This document shows, in pieces, positions 24,401 to 37,900 of a stretch of DNA of 64,000 nt (positions are counted from its first letter, which is position 1; every line of letters begins with the position of its first letter). The notes beneath the pieces are model-generated. The model worked only from the letters and a program-made list of their open reading frames with translations, was not told where the DNA came from and ran no database searches. Made by a program: the position numbers and the translations under genes. Origin of the DNA: Balanoglossus misakiensis (Eukaryota > Hemichordata); the NCBI GenBank assembly GCA_040954595.2, contig CM082585.2:6510001-6574000 (forward strand). Direction: 5' to 3'.

Positions 24401-25070
24401 GCAGAGAAATTCCGTCATTTGGCGACACGACACGACATGAATACATAAAACACCCTTTATTATGCCGAACATAACGATGTGCTTACAATAAAATCAAGCG
24501 AGTGTCTGCCAAGTAAACGATCTTGAGAAAACAAGCTAGCTCCGGGTCTTTGTGCTGAGGATCCTGGGTCATTACGAAGCTAAGAGTTCCTGGTTTGCCA
24601 TTTTAAGTAAAAGTTTAATGGTTTAATGGTTGCTGCGCTTGTACAAGTGGCACGGTGCATTAAAAATAGACAATTCCAACACATATATCGAAATTCAATG
24701 GCTACATATCTTAGATTCAAAAGGTTTATTCAGTTTGCTGTAAAAAATAGTATACTTTAGTTTTGATAACGAATATATCCTAAATAGATGAGAAAACCAG
24801 ACAAATACATGACATCATGGCCTTGACACGCAACGACTAACTTCCCCATAAACAGGTGTAGTTTAAACCTTTCATTTTAACAGAGCACTGCACAGACAAG
24901 TTTTCTCCCCACTCACCGGTGATCTCTGTCTCGCCGAGAACGTTTTCCAGTTGCAAGAGCGCATCGGCAACTTCCCACGGCAGAGAAGTCGTCAACCCCG
25001 CGGCGTTGGTGAGAGTTAACGCGCCGAGCAGGCAGACGGCCACGGCTGTCGCCACAAACTGTGTCGACAT
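21500..25070 (-). CDS. Secreted putative cysteine peptidase, C39/papain-like, made as a zymogen
   Basis: Four exons in transcript order: 24917-25070, 23347-23648, 22859-23090, 21500-22593 (stop TGA 21500-21502); 593 aa. The first ATG with a signal peptide is at 25068-25070 (hydrophobic VATAVAVCLLGALTLTNAAG). Residues of about 25-344 form a propeptide of no family I recognise, with an acidic DDDD stretch. A furin-type site RRRKR lies at about 345-349. The following domain has ECDSGSAAVAWAMVFGYYDR with a candidate nucleophile Cys378, and FSPHYGVVTRV with a candidate His529; this order and motif style match the C39-like and papain-fold peptidases. Ten or so further cysteines in the domain suit a disulfide-bonded secreted protein. 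The last exon is one uninterrupted 1.1 kb block and more GC-rich than its surroundings. The substrate is unknown and catalytic activity is an inference. It is head-to-head with MED12. Confidence 0.6.
23774..23857 (-). mobile_element. Short TTAA-flanked element (CCC...GGG ends), copy 1
   Basis: TTAA at 23770-23773, then CCCCTTCAACC, an interior with AAAACAATGGGATTGGGC and AACCATGG, ending GGG-ATAA. It is a diverged 84-bp member of the family best seen at 32471-32554 and 44296-44380, here inside the first intron of the peptidase gene. Confidence 0.65.
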
Positions 25071-25899
25071 CTTGCAATCTGTTGACACCACTTGCGATTT
25101 ACAGCTTTCCAGGAAACACGATCAGAAACTTCTCTGTCGTGAAGTCCGGGGCTACCGGTTGAGGTGTACTAACTCAACGTTAACTTTACCTGGACTTTCA
25201 CTCTGATTACATGAATATGTATGACTTGGTTATAATAAAATATAAACGATGAACAGCCAACCGCACTGCCTTGGCATGACGTAGTTTAGAGGGAAGTTAA
25301 AAAAAAAACGTCTTAAAACTTAATGTATTCCAGTACATGTATAACCCCAGATGTAACCCGGATATTTCCGGGTTGAGATGAAGGGCAATTGTCCGTTTTT
25401 CACACCGTTACGAGTTGAAAGGGCCATTTTTCCAGTGGTGGAACCATCGTAATAATAGTAAGTCGAAGTTGAACCCTTTTCTCGAAACACTAAGATGATA
25501 ACGATAAAGTTTCGTTTAAATATACTAGTAAGTGCCGTATACCGGTAAATGTAGTAATTAAGTCGCTGTTGGGCATGTAAAAAGTAATTAGTATTTTTAC
25601 GACCCATGACGAGTGTTAAAACATTAAAAACCCATTAAAAATGGTTTTCATTGTCAACTCAATACAAAAATGCTTCCAAGTAATGAAAAATGTCGCCACA
25701 ATGATCTAGATTTCGGCCCACAATTCCTCAGCAATCCACATCGAATGGATTTCCCTTTATTTCGCTATTTCAACTAGCTTGTGTAAACGCAGCTAAAATA
25801 TATAGAAGCAAGCTAGTTGAAGACTGAGGTCAACGTGACTGTAATTTGATCCGAGTGCAGCGCCCTCCACATTATTTATTGGACTCATTGTATTCCAAC
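25071..25899. promoter_or_regulatory. Shared head-to-head promoter interval, peptidase gene and MED12
   Basis: Only 829 bp separate the two divergent start codons. The left 150 bp is likely the 5' UTR of the peptidase gene; the right end runs into the MED12 start. I see no clear TATA box at a useful distance from either start. ORFs in the interval have no recognisable features. Confidence 0.4.
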
Positions 25900-25909
25900 A
25901 TGGCGGCGG
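25896..25909 (+). promoter_or_regulatory. MED12: YY1-type motif overlapping the MED12 start codon
   Basis: CAACATGGCGGCGG around 25896-25909 matches the AANATGGCGGC motif bound by YY1 that commonly covers start codons of housekeeping genes in animals. Functional use here is inference. Confidence 0.4.
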
Positions 25910-28900
25910 CTTGCGGTGGTATATGCGCCGAAAACCGACCGCTCAAAAGATCGAGGCTTGGACCGCCAGACGTTTACCTCCAAGATCCAAAACAAAAGGA
26001 GGTAAGCCTGGAAATGTTTCGTTGTACATTAAACCACTCCTCGATCCTCTATACCTTGTGTTTGTGCCGACCGGAGCGGTAGTACGATTCGTGATCGGAG
26101 GGGCAATGTTTCCGTGTGTATGTTGTTGTGTTCATATCTCTGACGCTCATTTTGTGTTTGTTCAACATTAATTCACGACAGCAACATCGTACCAGTCACA
26201 GGATTTCGAAACGATTCAGATTTGGTTTCTGACTCACAGTGAAGCTAGATCCACACAAATTTTACATAATTTTTAAAGGGATAAATTTGAACTACACCGG
26301 AAGAAGACTATGCAAATCTGAGTCCTCGAAGCGCCAGACACCGTAATGAGAGATTCCATTGTAAACATCCGTTGATGATAATACAGTTCAGTTTTTGTAT
26401 TGACTATAAACGACACATTTAAATGGCAAAAAATGCATATCTGAGTGTTCTAAAGAAAAATGGTGGTGCTCTTTTTTCGCATGTGCCACCCACTGAAAAT
26501 TTGTGATCTCAGTTTGCCATGGTAACTGTAGGTAAATTTGCATGACTGGTATATTGATAAAAAAAGGATGGCAATCACGTCCTCAAATGACCCAAACACA
26601 AGGTCATAATTATAGATTGCCACTTTTTTCTGTTCTGTTTCTGACAATAACTTTGATTTCTTTTGACAGGATGAGTTGACAGCTACCAATGTCAAGCAAG
26701 GATTCAGTAACACGCCATTTTTTGGTGATGAGGTATTTCATTTCAGTTGTTCATTTCAAGACAGTTTTTCGAACACTTATGGATCTCAGAATCTCATTGG
26801 ATAGACCCAATAGATAGTACACATACCAGTATTATTATTAAAAATATGTGGTTTCATAGACCTCATCATGTTGTATATATTTTTTGTTGTTCACAGTATG
26901 GAACAGCTAGGAATAGCAACATTAATCCAAGTCGGGTAAGTGAAATTCATTCTTGACTAAGTATGAAAGACCATTAGTTATTACTAGTAGCTTCAAAGTA
27001 TGTTTTCCACTTTGATATACACATGTACATGTATTTGTAGTGTAATGCAATTATACAATTATCAAAATTACAAGATTAGGCATTTTCATTTTAGAAATGC
27101 TATGTACAATGTCTGTATATCAAACTTCTATATTTACAAACCATTGCTTTCTGTGTCATATATAAATGATAATGTTTTTTTCTTTTCACAGTTTGGAACC
27201 TACTTCAGTGCTATTATTGCCGAGAAACAGAAGTTGAACACTTTTCAAGACACTGGAAAGAGAAAACAACAGATTAGCAAAGATAATTTCTGGCCTGTAA
27301 GTATATGTGTGCTGTAGTTCAGATAGTTGTAAATCAAATGGACAACAACTCATTTGAACCTCATGCTTGATTTATACCAGGGATTAAGTTCAGGTGTTTG
27401 TTGCTGTTGCTGGCAACGTTCCAAACGCCCACTTGTGCACATGCAAAATCTTGCTGACCCTTTTATATGGATTTTTGGTCATGAAATTTTGAAAATTGTA
27501 AAATTCTCAGTTTTAGATTTATTTTTGCATTGCTTTTTTCTTTGTAGGTGACACAGAGATCCAAGAACTCTTTGCAGACATGGTTTCAAGACTTAGCTGG
27601 AAACAAGTCCCTTATGGTTATGGCCAAAAAGGTAGTTGTTGTCACCTTTATTTGCATCTACAAAATTATAATTTACCTATGCCTGAAGTACAGTGAAATC
27701 TGTCTGTTAAGGACACCTCTGGGACCTGAAAATCTGTCCTTAATAGAGAGGTGTCCTGATTAGAGAGGTGTCTATAATGACAAGTTTCTCTGTAAATGGT
27801 CAAAAGGGTGTGTTTGATTTTTGATTGATATGATATGGTAATGGTATGGTGTGGTGTGGTGTGCTATGCTATGGTATGGTATGGTATGGTATGATATGAT
27901 ATGGTGTGGTGTGGTGTGCTATGGTAATATGGTATGGTATAGTATGGTACATGTATGGTATGGTATGAACTTATGTGTGACCTGGTTGACCTTTTCAGGT
28001 GCCAATCTTCATCAGAAAAGAAGAAGTATTCAGTTATCTGTGTGAATATTCAGTGCCTACCATCAGAGCGACGTGGTTCATCAAAATGACGTCGGCCTAC
28101 CACGCGGCCATATCAGAAGCCAAGATCAAAAAGTCCAGACAAGTCAACGACCCATCACAAGGTCAGTTTTACAGATGTGCACATTCCAAACCAGGAGATT
28201 TCTTTCCAAATCAACAATCTGTGTTTTTTGCTGAATGGAATTTTTGAATCAATTTCTCATAAGTGTCAGTCATATTATTTATTGTATTCAAATATTATCC
28301 CTCAGGTCATTACACATGTGATCTTATTTACTGTAATTGATTTGAGAAGTTGTTTCAAAATTTACTACAATAGTGAAAATATGTAGTGGTATTTGCCATG
28401 AAAAGTAAAAGAGTAGCTGTCAGTGATAACAAGAAAGAAGTCATAGAAAAGCTGCATAACTTTTATATTATTATGGTTCGATTGATTTCAGATTGGACCC
28501 AAGCATTTACCAAATTTTTGAAAGATCAGCTTCACAAGGTGTCGGAGTACTACCATTCGATCGTAACAACCGGCTCGACGCCGTTCTCCACTCCCCCGCC
28601 AGAAGTGGAACATGCCTTGAAGTTGTGGCACTATACGACCAGACTGGCCAGGTATCTCTACCAGGTAAGCACATCACGGTTTTAATTTGTAGTGTACATG
28701 AAACGATGTCGGCCATTTTCTTGACCCCAAAATGACCTTACATCCATAGGTATGAATCCACCTTATAAAATACAACATTTCTATATTTGCAACTGTAGTC
28801 AATGATTCATGTACTGATTTACCAAAGTGACTCTCTGACGCGGTATTTCACACAGTTCTTTGACAACCCCATACTACAGGAAGTACAAGGATGTAACATT

Positions 28901-31900
28901 TTGTAGTACTGCAATTTAACTTCACAAATCTTTGTTTCCTGTTAAAATGTTGGATCCATTGGAATCCGAGTGCTTTCTCTCGTAGACCATCTCACGTCTC
29001 CTCGTTCTTGCAGGAAGGAATGATGGACCGCCAAGAGTTCCTTACATGGAAGGTGGAAGTTCTAGAGAAGATCAAATTACACGACGAAGGGTTGCTCAAA
29101 CTCGTCATGCCATTGATTGTACAGGTAAACAAAAAGGGTCCATAGTCTTCGCACAGCCAAAATTGGTTCAAACCCGTTACAGTAAAACTCCAATTATCCG
29201 AACTCCAATTATCCAAACTGTTTGGTTATCCGAACTGCTGTCATGTCCCCCAAACAGTTCTTTTGTATAGGATCGTTATCCGAATAACCGAACTGTCTGC
29301 ATATCCGAACAAAATCAATGTCCCCCTGTCAGTTCGGATAATTGGAGTTATTCTGTATTTTCATTGTTAGCTAATATAGCTTGTATACTGATATGTACTA
29401 TTCATCCATGCTAGATTTTAGGTACATACTTTAGCACTATTTAATGATTGCTGTGATATCTGACTGGTCCCAAGGTCATAAATTCACGTACAGTCCAATC
29501 AGACTGCTCATCATTTCACAATAGATAGTCCTAATCTAGAAAAAATGCCACTAAGAGTCCACTGTAGTGTGCTTCTGAAGAAGTCACAGAGTACATGTAG
29601 CGGTACAAAACAAACAAACAAACAAACACACATTACACATTCAAAACGAAACATGTATTTACTGTTGTTTTCATGCATACATGTACATTTGTAGTGTGGT
29701 CCGTTTGACTTTGGGCATTTTGTCTGTTCACCTGGACATTGGTATTTTCTAATTACAGTATATAGACGAATTTACCAAGAATCAGGTTCTTTCTCGTCGT
29801 CTTGCTTACTTCTGTGCAAGGAAACTAGCAGTGTTGTGTAATGAATCCGGTGATGGCCAGACCAGATGTCAGTCTCCTCATGTGACTCAGCCATCTGTTG
29901 GGTAGGTGGAACATTTTGTAGTTTGAGTTCAGTTATAGTTGGATGTTAAGTTGTAGTGGCCTCAGTTCTGAACTTTCTCTTATTTTTTGCTCAAGGCAAA
30001 TTTACATTATTCTGTCTTAAAATTAAGAATAAAAATTGGGGTACAATTTTTAGTTTGCAAGCAAAATTGTTCCAAATTTGAAATTCAAAATGGCTGCCAA
30101 TTTCTGTTTTGAACTCTATGGAGAAAATTTAAAGTAGTGATTTGGACTATCATTATTCTAAAAAATCTGTTCCTGAGGCACATACTACATGTACCTTTAA
30201 TGATATAAATGAGTCCTTTAATGTATTATCTGCACAAAAACCTAACATTACATCATCAGAGCTTTGGGAATTGATGTTGACAGGATTTTGTCTTGCAGGT
30301 CAAATCTTCCCTCAGGCAACGGACCCACACCACAACCGCCCAACGCATCTCTGAACCCAGTGGTGGCCGTATTCTCCGAATACAACAGCTGTGCCCAGCA
30401 CAGGTCGCTGGTGCTGAGCCTGAGCTGTGCGCTGCAGACCATTACGCTGTGCTGTCCCAGCGCTCTGGTTTGGAATAATATCGGCGAGGGCAAGATGGGC
30501 ACCATGACGGGATCTCCGCTGGATTGTCTGCCGTGTGCGCCGTCCAGTCTTCCCCTGGCTCTGCAAAACCCACTTCATGGTCATCAGGTATGCAGAGTCC
30601 AGAACAAAATTAGCTGTTTCTGTCATGTGTCGAAAAAAAGTACTGGCGATGTACACATTGTAGATTTTTTCAGCTCTTTACCATCATTCAAGTTGGCTAT
30701 GCACTCTGGTTTGTAGTTGTATGGGGAAACCATACTTTTTTTCTGTGTCGTGAGAGGACATTCTGAACTACTGAATTCAGTCCTCTGAAGAAAACACTGA
30801 TAAATGTGTTATTGGTATCTTGGGTGTCTTGCAAGAGTGATACTGATGGGTTGTTCAAAACATTGGGCCATGTGTGGTCGAGGGCTTTGTGTGCAGTGTA
30901 CTGGATGAATTGAAAGCGAGTCCATTATCTCACATACAGAGCCTGTCCATAGAAGCCCCTATCAAGCAGTTCAGAAAGTAAACATGAGTGTTTCATCCCA
31001 TAATCTTGAAGTTGACAATCATTCACCCTTTCTGCAAGAGACATGTATATCAATATTTGTCTTTTTATTGTATTCCTAGATCCGTGCTGCCATCCGTGCG
31101 AGCGAACAGCAGATAAAACAGCGCGGTCGCGCCGTGGAAGTTCGATGGTCCTCCGATAAATGCCAGGAGTCTACCGCCGGCTTCACCATCAGCCGGGTCC
31201 TCAACACTCTGGAAATCTTAGATCGTCATTGTTTTGAGCGCTCGGATTCAACCAACTCCATCGATGCTCTCTACAACAAGATTTTTGGGAGCATGCAGAG
31301 CAAAGAAAACAATGAGGTGAGATGTGAAGATTTTATGTGCTGTGTCGGAATTTACAATTACCTTACTTTGTTAGTTTTGTTTGCTGAAATATATGTGATT
31401 GGGGTACATTTTGTAAATCTTGCACGTTCGTGACAAAGCAGGTAATACAATATGAACCAAGCTATTTTGAAGTGCTGTAGATTTAAAATGATCCTGAGGT
31501 TTACTTAGTGAAAGTGGAATAAATTCCTTTACCATGCAAAGTGAACTATCACATTTTATACCTTACCTTAGTTACACAATTTTAGGCTGAGGAGTTCTCA
31601 AATCAGTGTCTGTTTTGAGAAAGAATACACAAATTCACACAAAAAACACTGAGTATGAAATTGACAGTTGACCTTTGACTTTCAGCTACCTGCCAGTGAT
31701 GACCCAATCATTCTGTTGCTGTGCGAGTGGGCAGTGTGTCCTCAGAGGTCGGGTGAACATAGAGCATTAGTGGTTGCCAAGTTACTGGAGAAAAGACAAG
31801 CTGATCTGGAAATAGAGGTAAACAGAATTTTCATTGATAATTTGATTACTGTACTTCCATTATAGCACCGCTACATCATCGTTGGATCGATTACGTTTGT

Positions 31901-34900
31901 CTATTCGTGAAGATGACATTTTACATTTTGAACACAGACTATCGAGCTTATGCTGGTGTAAAACCATTGATTATTGGCTATCTCCAGTCACCTTCACCCA
32001 TTAACCAGTATTTTACACCAAAATGCGAACAGATTTTAACTTTGTGATAGTCAGACCAATGAGTGTCAGACATTTCATTTTGAAATCTTCTCAAAGTAAC
32101 ACTCAATCATTATTCTTAAAATATATTCTAATAGAAAAATGCTGATAATGATATCTTGGATGAGAAGGAATCCATATCTTCAGCTTCCATCATGAGTAAC
32201 GGCTTACCAATATTTCAGAGTCTACTGCTCCATTTTCTAGACCACCAGGCTCCCATCATGGGTAAGTCTAAATAAATTATCCCAACCGTATACAAGTAAT
32301 TCAGACTTACTAGATTTTTATTGCTGGTAAGTTCCAAAATGATGACTGAGTTGTTCTGAACTCAGAGTCTTGTCACTAGGTCCATATCATGACAAGGCCA
32401 ACAACACTTACTACTAGACTTCCATCATGAGAAAGTCTAAATACGACGTTCTCGTCAGGGGCAATTTTAACCCTTTAATCCCACTTCCCTCCGTCTGGGT
32501 CCAACTTTACCATAGAAAACAATGGATTTGGACCAAACCATGGTGGTGACAGGGTTAAAAACAGCTGCTAGACCCTGACCATGGAGAAATACCAAAACAG
32601 TCACAAAATACTTCAGTGTTTTTTCACAGACCATCATTTCATGCCGTGCCACTCATGGTTTCTGTGATGGCATAACACCTGATGAGTGGTTGAGATACTT
32701 CAACATGCTCCTCTGATCATTCTCTGATTCAAAACGTGTTCACAGATGACAACAGCAGCCAAGAAGAGAGGACGGCGTTTGCAAATCTCGTCTTGTTGTT
32801 CTGCGAGTTGATCCGACACGACGTGTTCTCCCACGACGCCTACATGTGCACCTTGATATCCCGCGGTGACCTGGTGACGACCCCACCACCGCCGCCAAGC
32901 GTTCAGTCCAACCAGGATAATCTGGACGACAGCAATGATAAGATGGACGACATAGCTATCAAAATGGAGGTCAGTGCGAAAGATTTTGTCTAAAATGAAC
33001 ACCAAACAGACTTCCAGTGTTTTGGGGGTTGAAAACATATGTAAATTAGATTTTCTGTTGCATATGTATTTGAAGGGGACTAGAAAATATGTTCAAATTA
33101 GGCAGCTCATTATATTCGTCATGGTAACGTATGTCAAACTCAAGAGCAATTAAGAAGTCTGATTTAAATATCAATCAAAGATTTCTGTTTGTCCTTGTGG
33201 CCTACATTTATATGCTGTGTCACTATGATTTCATTTTTGCAAGTAAACTTTGATTTGATTTGATTTGATTACAGATCAAAGATGAAGACATGGACGATAA
33301 GGATGACAAAGATGAATTCAGTCTCTTCGAACCTCTGAAAGAAACAAGACGAGACTCGTCATTCCAGGAGAAGTTCCTCGAGGCCCTGAAGGCGGAGAAA
33401 CTGGGGTCCCAGCAGAGATTCAAAGACGACAAAATCGACGAGGACAGCAGACAGGCCCTGGCGCTGAGGAGCTTCGTGAAGCAGTCGAAACACCTCCTGT
33501 ACGCCAAACACTTCCCCATCCCGCAGGACGACCTGTCCAGCCACGAGTGCAACCAGCGGCTGGTCGTCCTCTACGGCGTGGGCAAGTCCCGGGACGAGGC
33601 CAAGCACGGCGTGCGTAAGGTACAAAAGGAAATCCTGAAGATCATCAACAAGAAAGGGGAGAAGGAGAACACGACTCCCAGCAAACCCAAGAGGCACAAG
33701 TCGGACAATATCGCGAGCCTGGACAGCGTCTTCACCACGTTCCAGGCGCTGTCGTACTTCGACCAGCACGTGGTGACCACGACGTGCGCGAACAACGTTC
33801 TGGAACAAGTGCGGAATTTTCATCAGGGAACCTCGTATCATCTGCCTTCTGTGGACCACATTACGTTTATATTTGACCTGATGGAGTACGCCCTCAACAT
33901 TGATGGGTTGCTCGACTTTGCAATTCAGGTAAGGCCTTGGGGGTGTGCTTCACTAAAAGTTGCCTGATATCGTGAACTTACTAGGCCATTTTCATGACCC
34001 CTATACGATCTTACATCTTTGTTTTCCTGTTTGTAAGAATCAGGTTGACTAAAACCTCTACAAAAACTCCATAATTGCTGGTGTAGTCAATAAATTGTGC
34101 TCTGAACATGTAGAAGTCTAAAAAAACAAAAGTGAAAAAAAAAGATTATTTTTTTGTGATTTGTGTTATCTCTTAATGATATTATACCATTTGATATTCA
34201 CCCATACAGTTACTGAATGATATGAGTTTAGTAGAGGCTGAGTTATTGCTGAAATCCTCCAACCTGGCTGGAAACTACACCACCAACCTGTGTCTGTGCA
34301 TTGTAGCTGTGCTTCGACGGTATCATGCATGTCTCTTGCTGTCACCCGACCAAACAGCTGATGTCTTCGATTTGTAAGTACAAGAAACTTATCAGTACTA
34401 ACAATGTTGACGTTATCTGTGAAAATCACCATTAATTAGTAAGTTTTGTGGCAGCCCATCCATTTTATTGTCACAGTGGAGTTTGTGAGTTGTAATGAAG
34501 AGCTTGCACTAACAATTTACTTTCACTGACTTGTTTTGTTTATAACAGACTTTGTAGTGTGGTCAAACATGTAGGCAATGTTTCCGACTGTACCTCAGCT
34601 GAACGTTGTATATTGGCGTATCTCTATGATCTGTATACATCCTGTAGCTACCTCAAGGTAAGATCTGCTTTAAAACCTTTTTCATCAACATTCTATCCCA
34701 CACTTCTATGTGGTTGTAGAATTCATTTTATCGACTATTCAACGCGTCGTCATTTTTCAAAAAATAAACCCTCATATCGTTTATCCACATTTTTTCTCAA
34801 ATTTTGATTAAGACCACAAGACAATGTAAAATTATGTCTACTTGGTCTAAAATTAAGGGAAAAAATAAGAGAAAATTGGTAAAAATGATAAAATGTTGCA

Positions 34901-37900
34901 CCACACTTTGACAGAGAAGGGTTAAAATTTAATGGTGACAACAAACAGTAAGTTGTATGTGTGATTTTGCAAGCCAGATATGTAAATTTTGAGCACATGA
35001 GACGTGTTTCAGTTTTTAGAATCAGACTGGAAATCGTATACCCAGCCCATCTTCTGTCACTTCACGGTGTGTGTTGTTTGATGTTATGTGTTGCAGGCGA
35101 AATTTTCTGAAGTGTTCAGTGGAGTAGCGTCTAAAGTCAAACAGACTATCTATGCCAGCATTCAACCGTCTGCTTCTAATCTACTCTGGGATCAAGCATT
35201 TATGACTGACTACATCAGCAATCCAAGGTGAGTTTTACTAAATGTCTGAAACCAGTGACAAAGTCAGTATATCTCATCAAATTCTGCTGATGATTCCGAG
35301 TTATGGGTATATTGAAATCATCAGACAATAAATGGGAACAGCTTATTTTTGTACAAAAATAAAATATACTTGCAGTTGATTTAATTTTGTTTTGTTTTAC
35401 AGAGGTAAACAATGCCACCATTCCGTTGTTGGTTGTTTGCTGAATGATTCAGCTCAGAATCGATACAGTCTTGTCTGTCAAGCTGTTTTGAATATTTGCA
35501 ACAGTCCTGACACAGATAGGTAAGTTGTTCAAAAATACTCGCACAGGGTGTAATTTAAGGAGACTTTGTACTTAGAAAATTTGTTGTAATCAAAATAGTC
35601 AAAATATGTTCTTTAATCAAAGAAACGTAGTATGTAAGCGATTCTGTGTTATGACTTGACCTCATGGTTTGATTTCAGGTTGAATGACATCTCTGCTCTG
35701 TGTGCCGAGTTGACGGCGTGTTGCAATGCTCTGAGTTCCGAATGGCTGGGTGTGTTGAAAGCTCTGTGCTGCTCGTCCAATCACAATCTGGGATTCAATG
35801 ATGTCCTCTTACGGGTTGATGTGAGTAGAGCCAATTGGAATTATCAGTATGAACTGGTGACAGGTGGCCTTTATATACAGGTCAATGAATGCATATGTAA
35901 TGTACACAGGGACTGTAACAAAATGGCCACTATATAGAGGTGGTCACTAACACAGGTTTGACTGTAATTTGTAAGTCCAGTATGTGCAATGTGAAAATAA
36001 AAACCGTGCAAAACTTCCTTTGTTTTTCCAGGTTGTGGATACATCGTTCCATGACTCTGTTGCAATATTCACCGCTATATTGATATCCAGACATTGCTTT
36101 TCGCTGGAGGATGTTGTCATGCATGTGGCAATTCCGTCTATTGTCAACGTCTGTCAGTCAGGTAAGCAGGTTTTCATGATTTACAATGATGATCTTAGTG
36201 TGCATATCTGTGTGGATTAATTCAAAATTGACGCAAGGACAGTGCTCTGTTAATTACTGCTGGAGGCAAAACATAAAAAGGCAGGGAATGGGAAACTATC
36301 ATTTAGAAACTATGTAATCTGATTGGTTGAACTGTGAAGCACTATAATTGGCTGTCATACTGTTGCAGATAGTTGTTATTTAGCCAATGGTATAAAAGCC
36401 TGCCTTAACAGGTTCAGTGTTTTGTTATTATATTGGAGTATTCATTTGAGTTTTAGTGGCAGAATATTAGTTTTGTGTCATTTGCAATTTCAATGAGTAT
36501 TCTCACAATTTTCAGCTGACTTTAATAGACAGTATCATTTGATTTTGAAACAAATGAGTCAAAAATACATGTCATTTTTTGTTCTGATCGAACTTTCAGC
36601 TGGGGTCGATCTGGATGCTGAACCAGGCGCTCGCTTGACCTGTCATCTCTTGCTGCGGCTTTTCAAAACCACCTACGATCCCAACGACCAGTCGGTCTGT
36701 AATCGTAACATTGCCAGTATCAAATCGTCGTGCGATCGACATCTGCTGTCTGCAGCTCATCACAGCATCAGTGTGGGTGCGGTGTTGGCTGTGTTGAAGG
36801 CTCTGCTGATGCTGGGTAAGTGTGTGGAGAGGATTTTAGTAGAAATGGAAGCAAGCTATACATACACATGCTCACACACATAGTGATACCCACTGCTTTC
36901 ATGCATGCAAAATTTCGAATGCTGGAAAATTGCACACACATACATGCACATGCGCACACACACATACACACACTGATTTCATGCATGCAAAATTTGGAAT
37001 ACTGTACTCAAAAATTGCACACGAACACATGCACTCACAAACACACACAATATATCTCATCGATGCAAGGTTCAGAATACATGTACACTAAAATGGCATG
37101 AAACAGTAAGTATATGTACATTGAAAAATATTTACTGTAGCTGTGTCATGCCATCACCACAATCTACTGTACAGTGCTGTTGGAACGCATTTTCCAACTT
37201 GTTCAGCCGTAGACCAATCCGATGCCTGCCCAGGTTTGCACATTTTTCACCCCATTGTCGAAGCTCATTATACATTGCAGAAACAAAAATACAGGCTTCA
37301 TTAACGATAGTGAGAATTAGCTGCCCGTCGTCAACAGAACAAACAGAAAATCACGAGAAATTTTGACTGGGATCTGACACAACATTGTGTGTGTAGGTTA
37401 TGCACTGTAACCTGTACAGCAGCCACTCAACATCAACACCCATCATTCTCAACCCTGTCATCCCCCAGTTCCCTTTACAGAGGTCCAACCTTACCTTAGA
37501 AAACCATGGGTTTGGACTGAACCATGGTGGTGATAGGGTTAACTAATGACGCTGATTCTGACTCTCTCACCAGGTGATGCCAATGTTGGCGGCGGTGGCA
37601 GCTCAGTTCCCGGTCTACTGACGGCCTTGGACGATTTCAGCGACGAGATGTACGGCTACGCCAACAAGCCCATCTCGTCTATCGAATCGGCGGGGTTAAG
37701 CGACTATGCCAAGTACGTCCTCAAGATGATATGCACTCAGGATTGGGTGCGAGAGAAATGCCTGAAAGACCCGGAGAATCTATGCACACCAGAATTGCTT
37801 CTGGATAATGTCTTCACTAACAAACAGGTCAGTTGAGAACTTCAATCATTTTGCTGTTTTGTGATTGTTGAAATATGATTCACTGTAGATGCTTGTCTGT

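Larger units (their letters stand above)
25900..32969 (+). other. MED12: MED12 exons 1-14 (Med12 domain and start of LCEWAV domain)
   Basis: Exons: 25900-26001, 26670-26732, 26897-26935, 27192-27296, 27548-27631, 27999-28161, 28492-28664, 29014-29124, 29759-29901, 30299-30587, 31080-31316, 31686-31817, 32135-32261, 32746-32969. They encode residues 1-664. Exon 2 carries the CDK8-activating segment, which in human is the hotspot exon for tumour mutations. Exon 11 has [20 protein letters not shown] and exon 12 the LCEWAV motif. Exon 14 has [19 protein letters not shown] followed by a short low-complexity acidic linker. Confidence 0.93.

Noticed and set aside
25089-25091. Upstream GTG start for the peptidase
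   Set aside because: The ATG at 25068-25070 immediately precedes a standard signal peptide; a GTG start adds seven polar residues and is not expected in animals.
33359-33859. 166-codon minus-strand open frame
   Set aside because: Antisense shadow of MED12 exon 15, which matches the known protein.
36820-37101. 93-codon open frame rich in His, Thr and Ile
   Set aside because: Translation of the CA-rich minisatellite in a MED12 intron.
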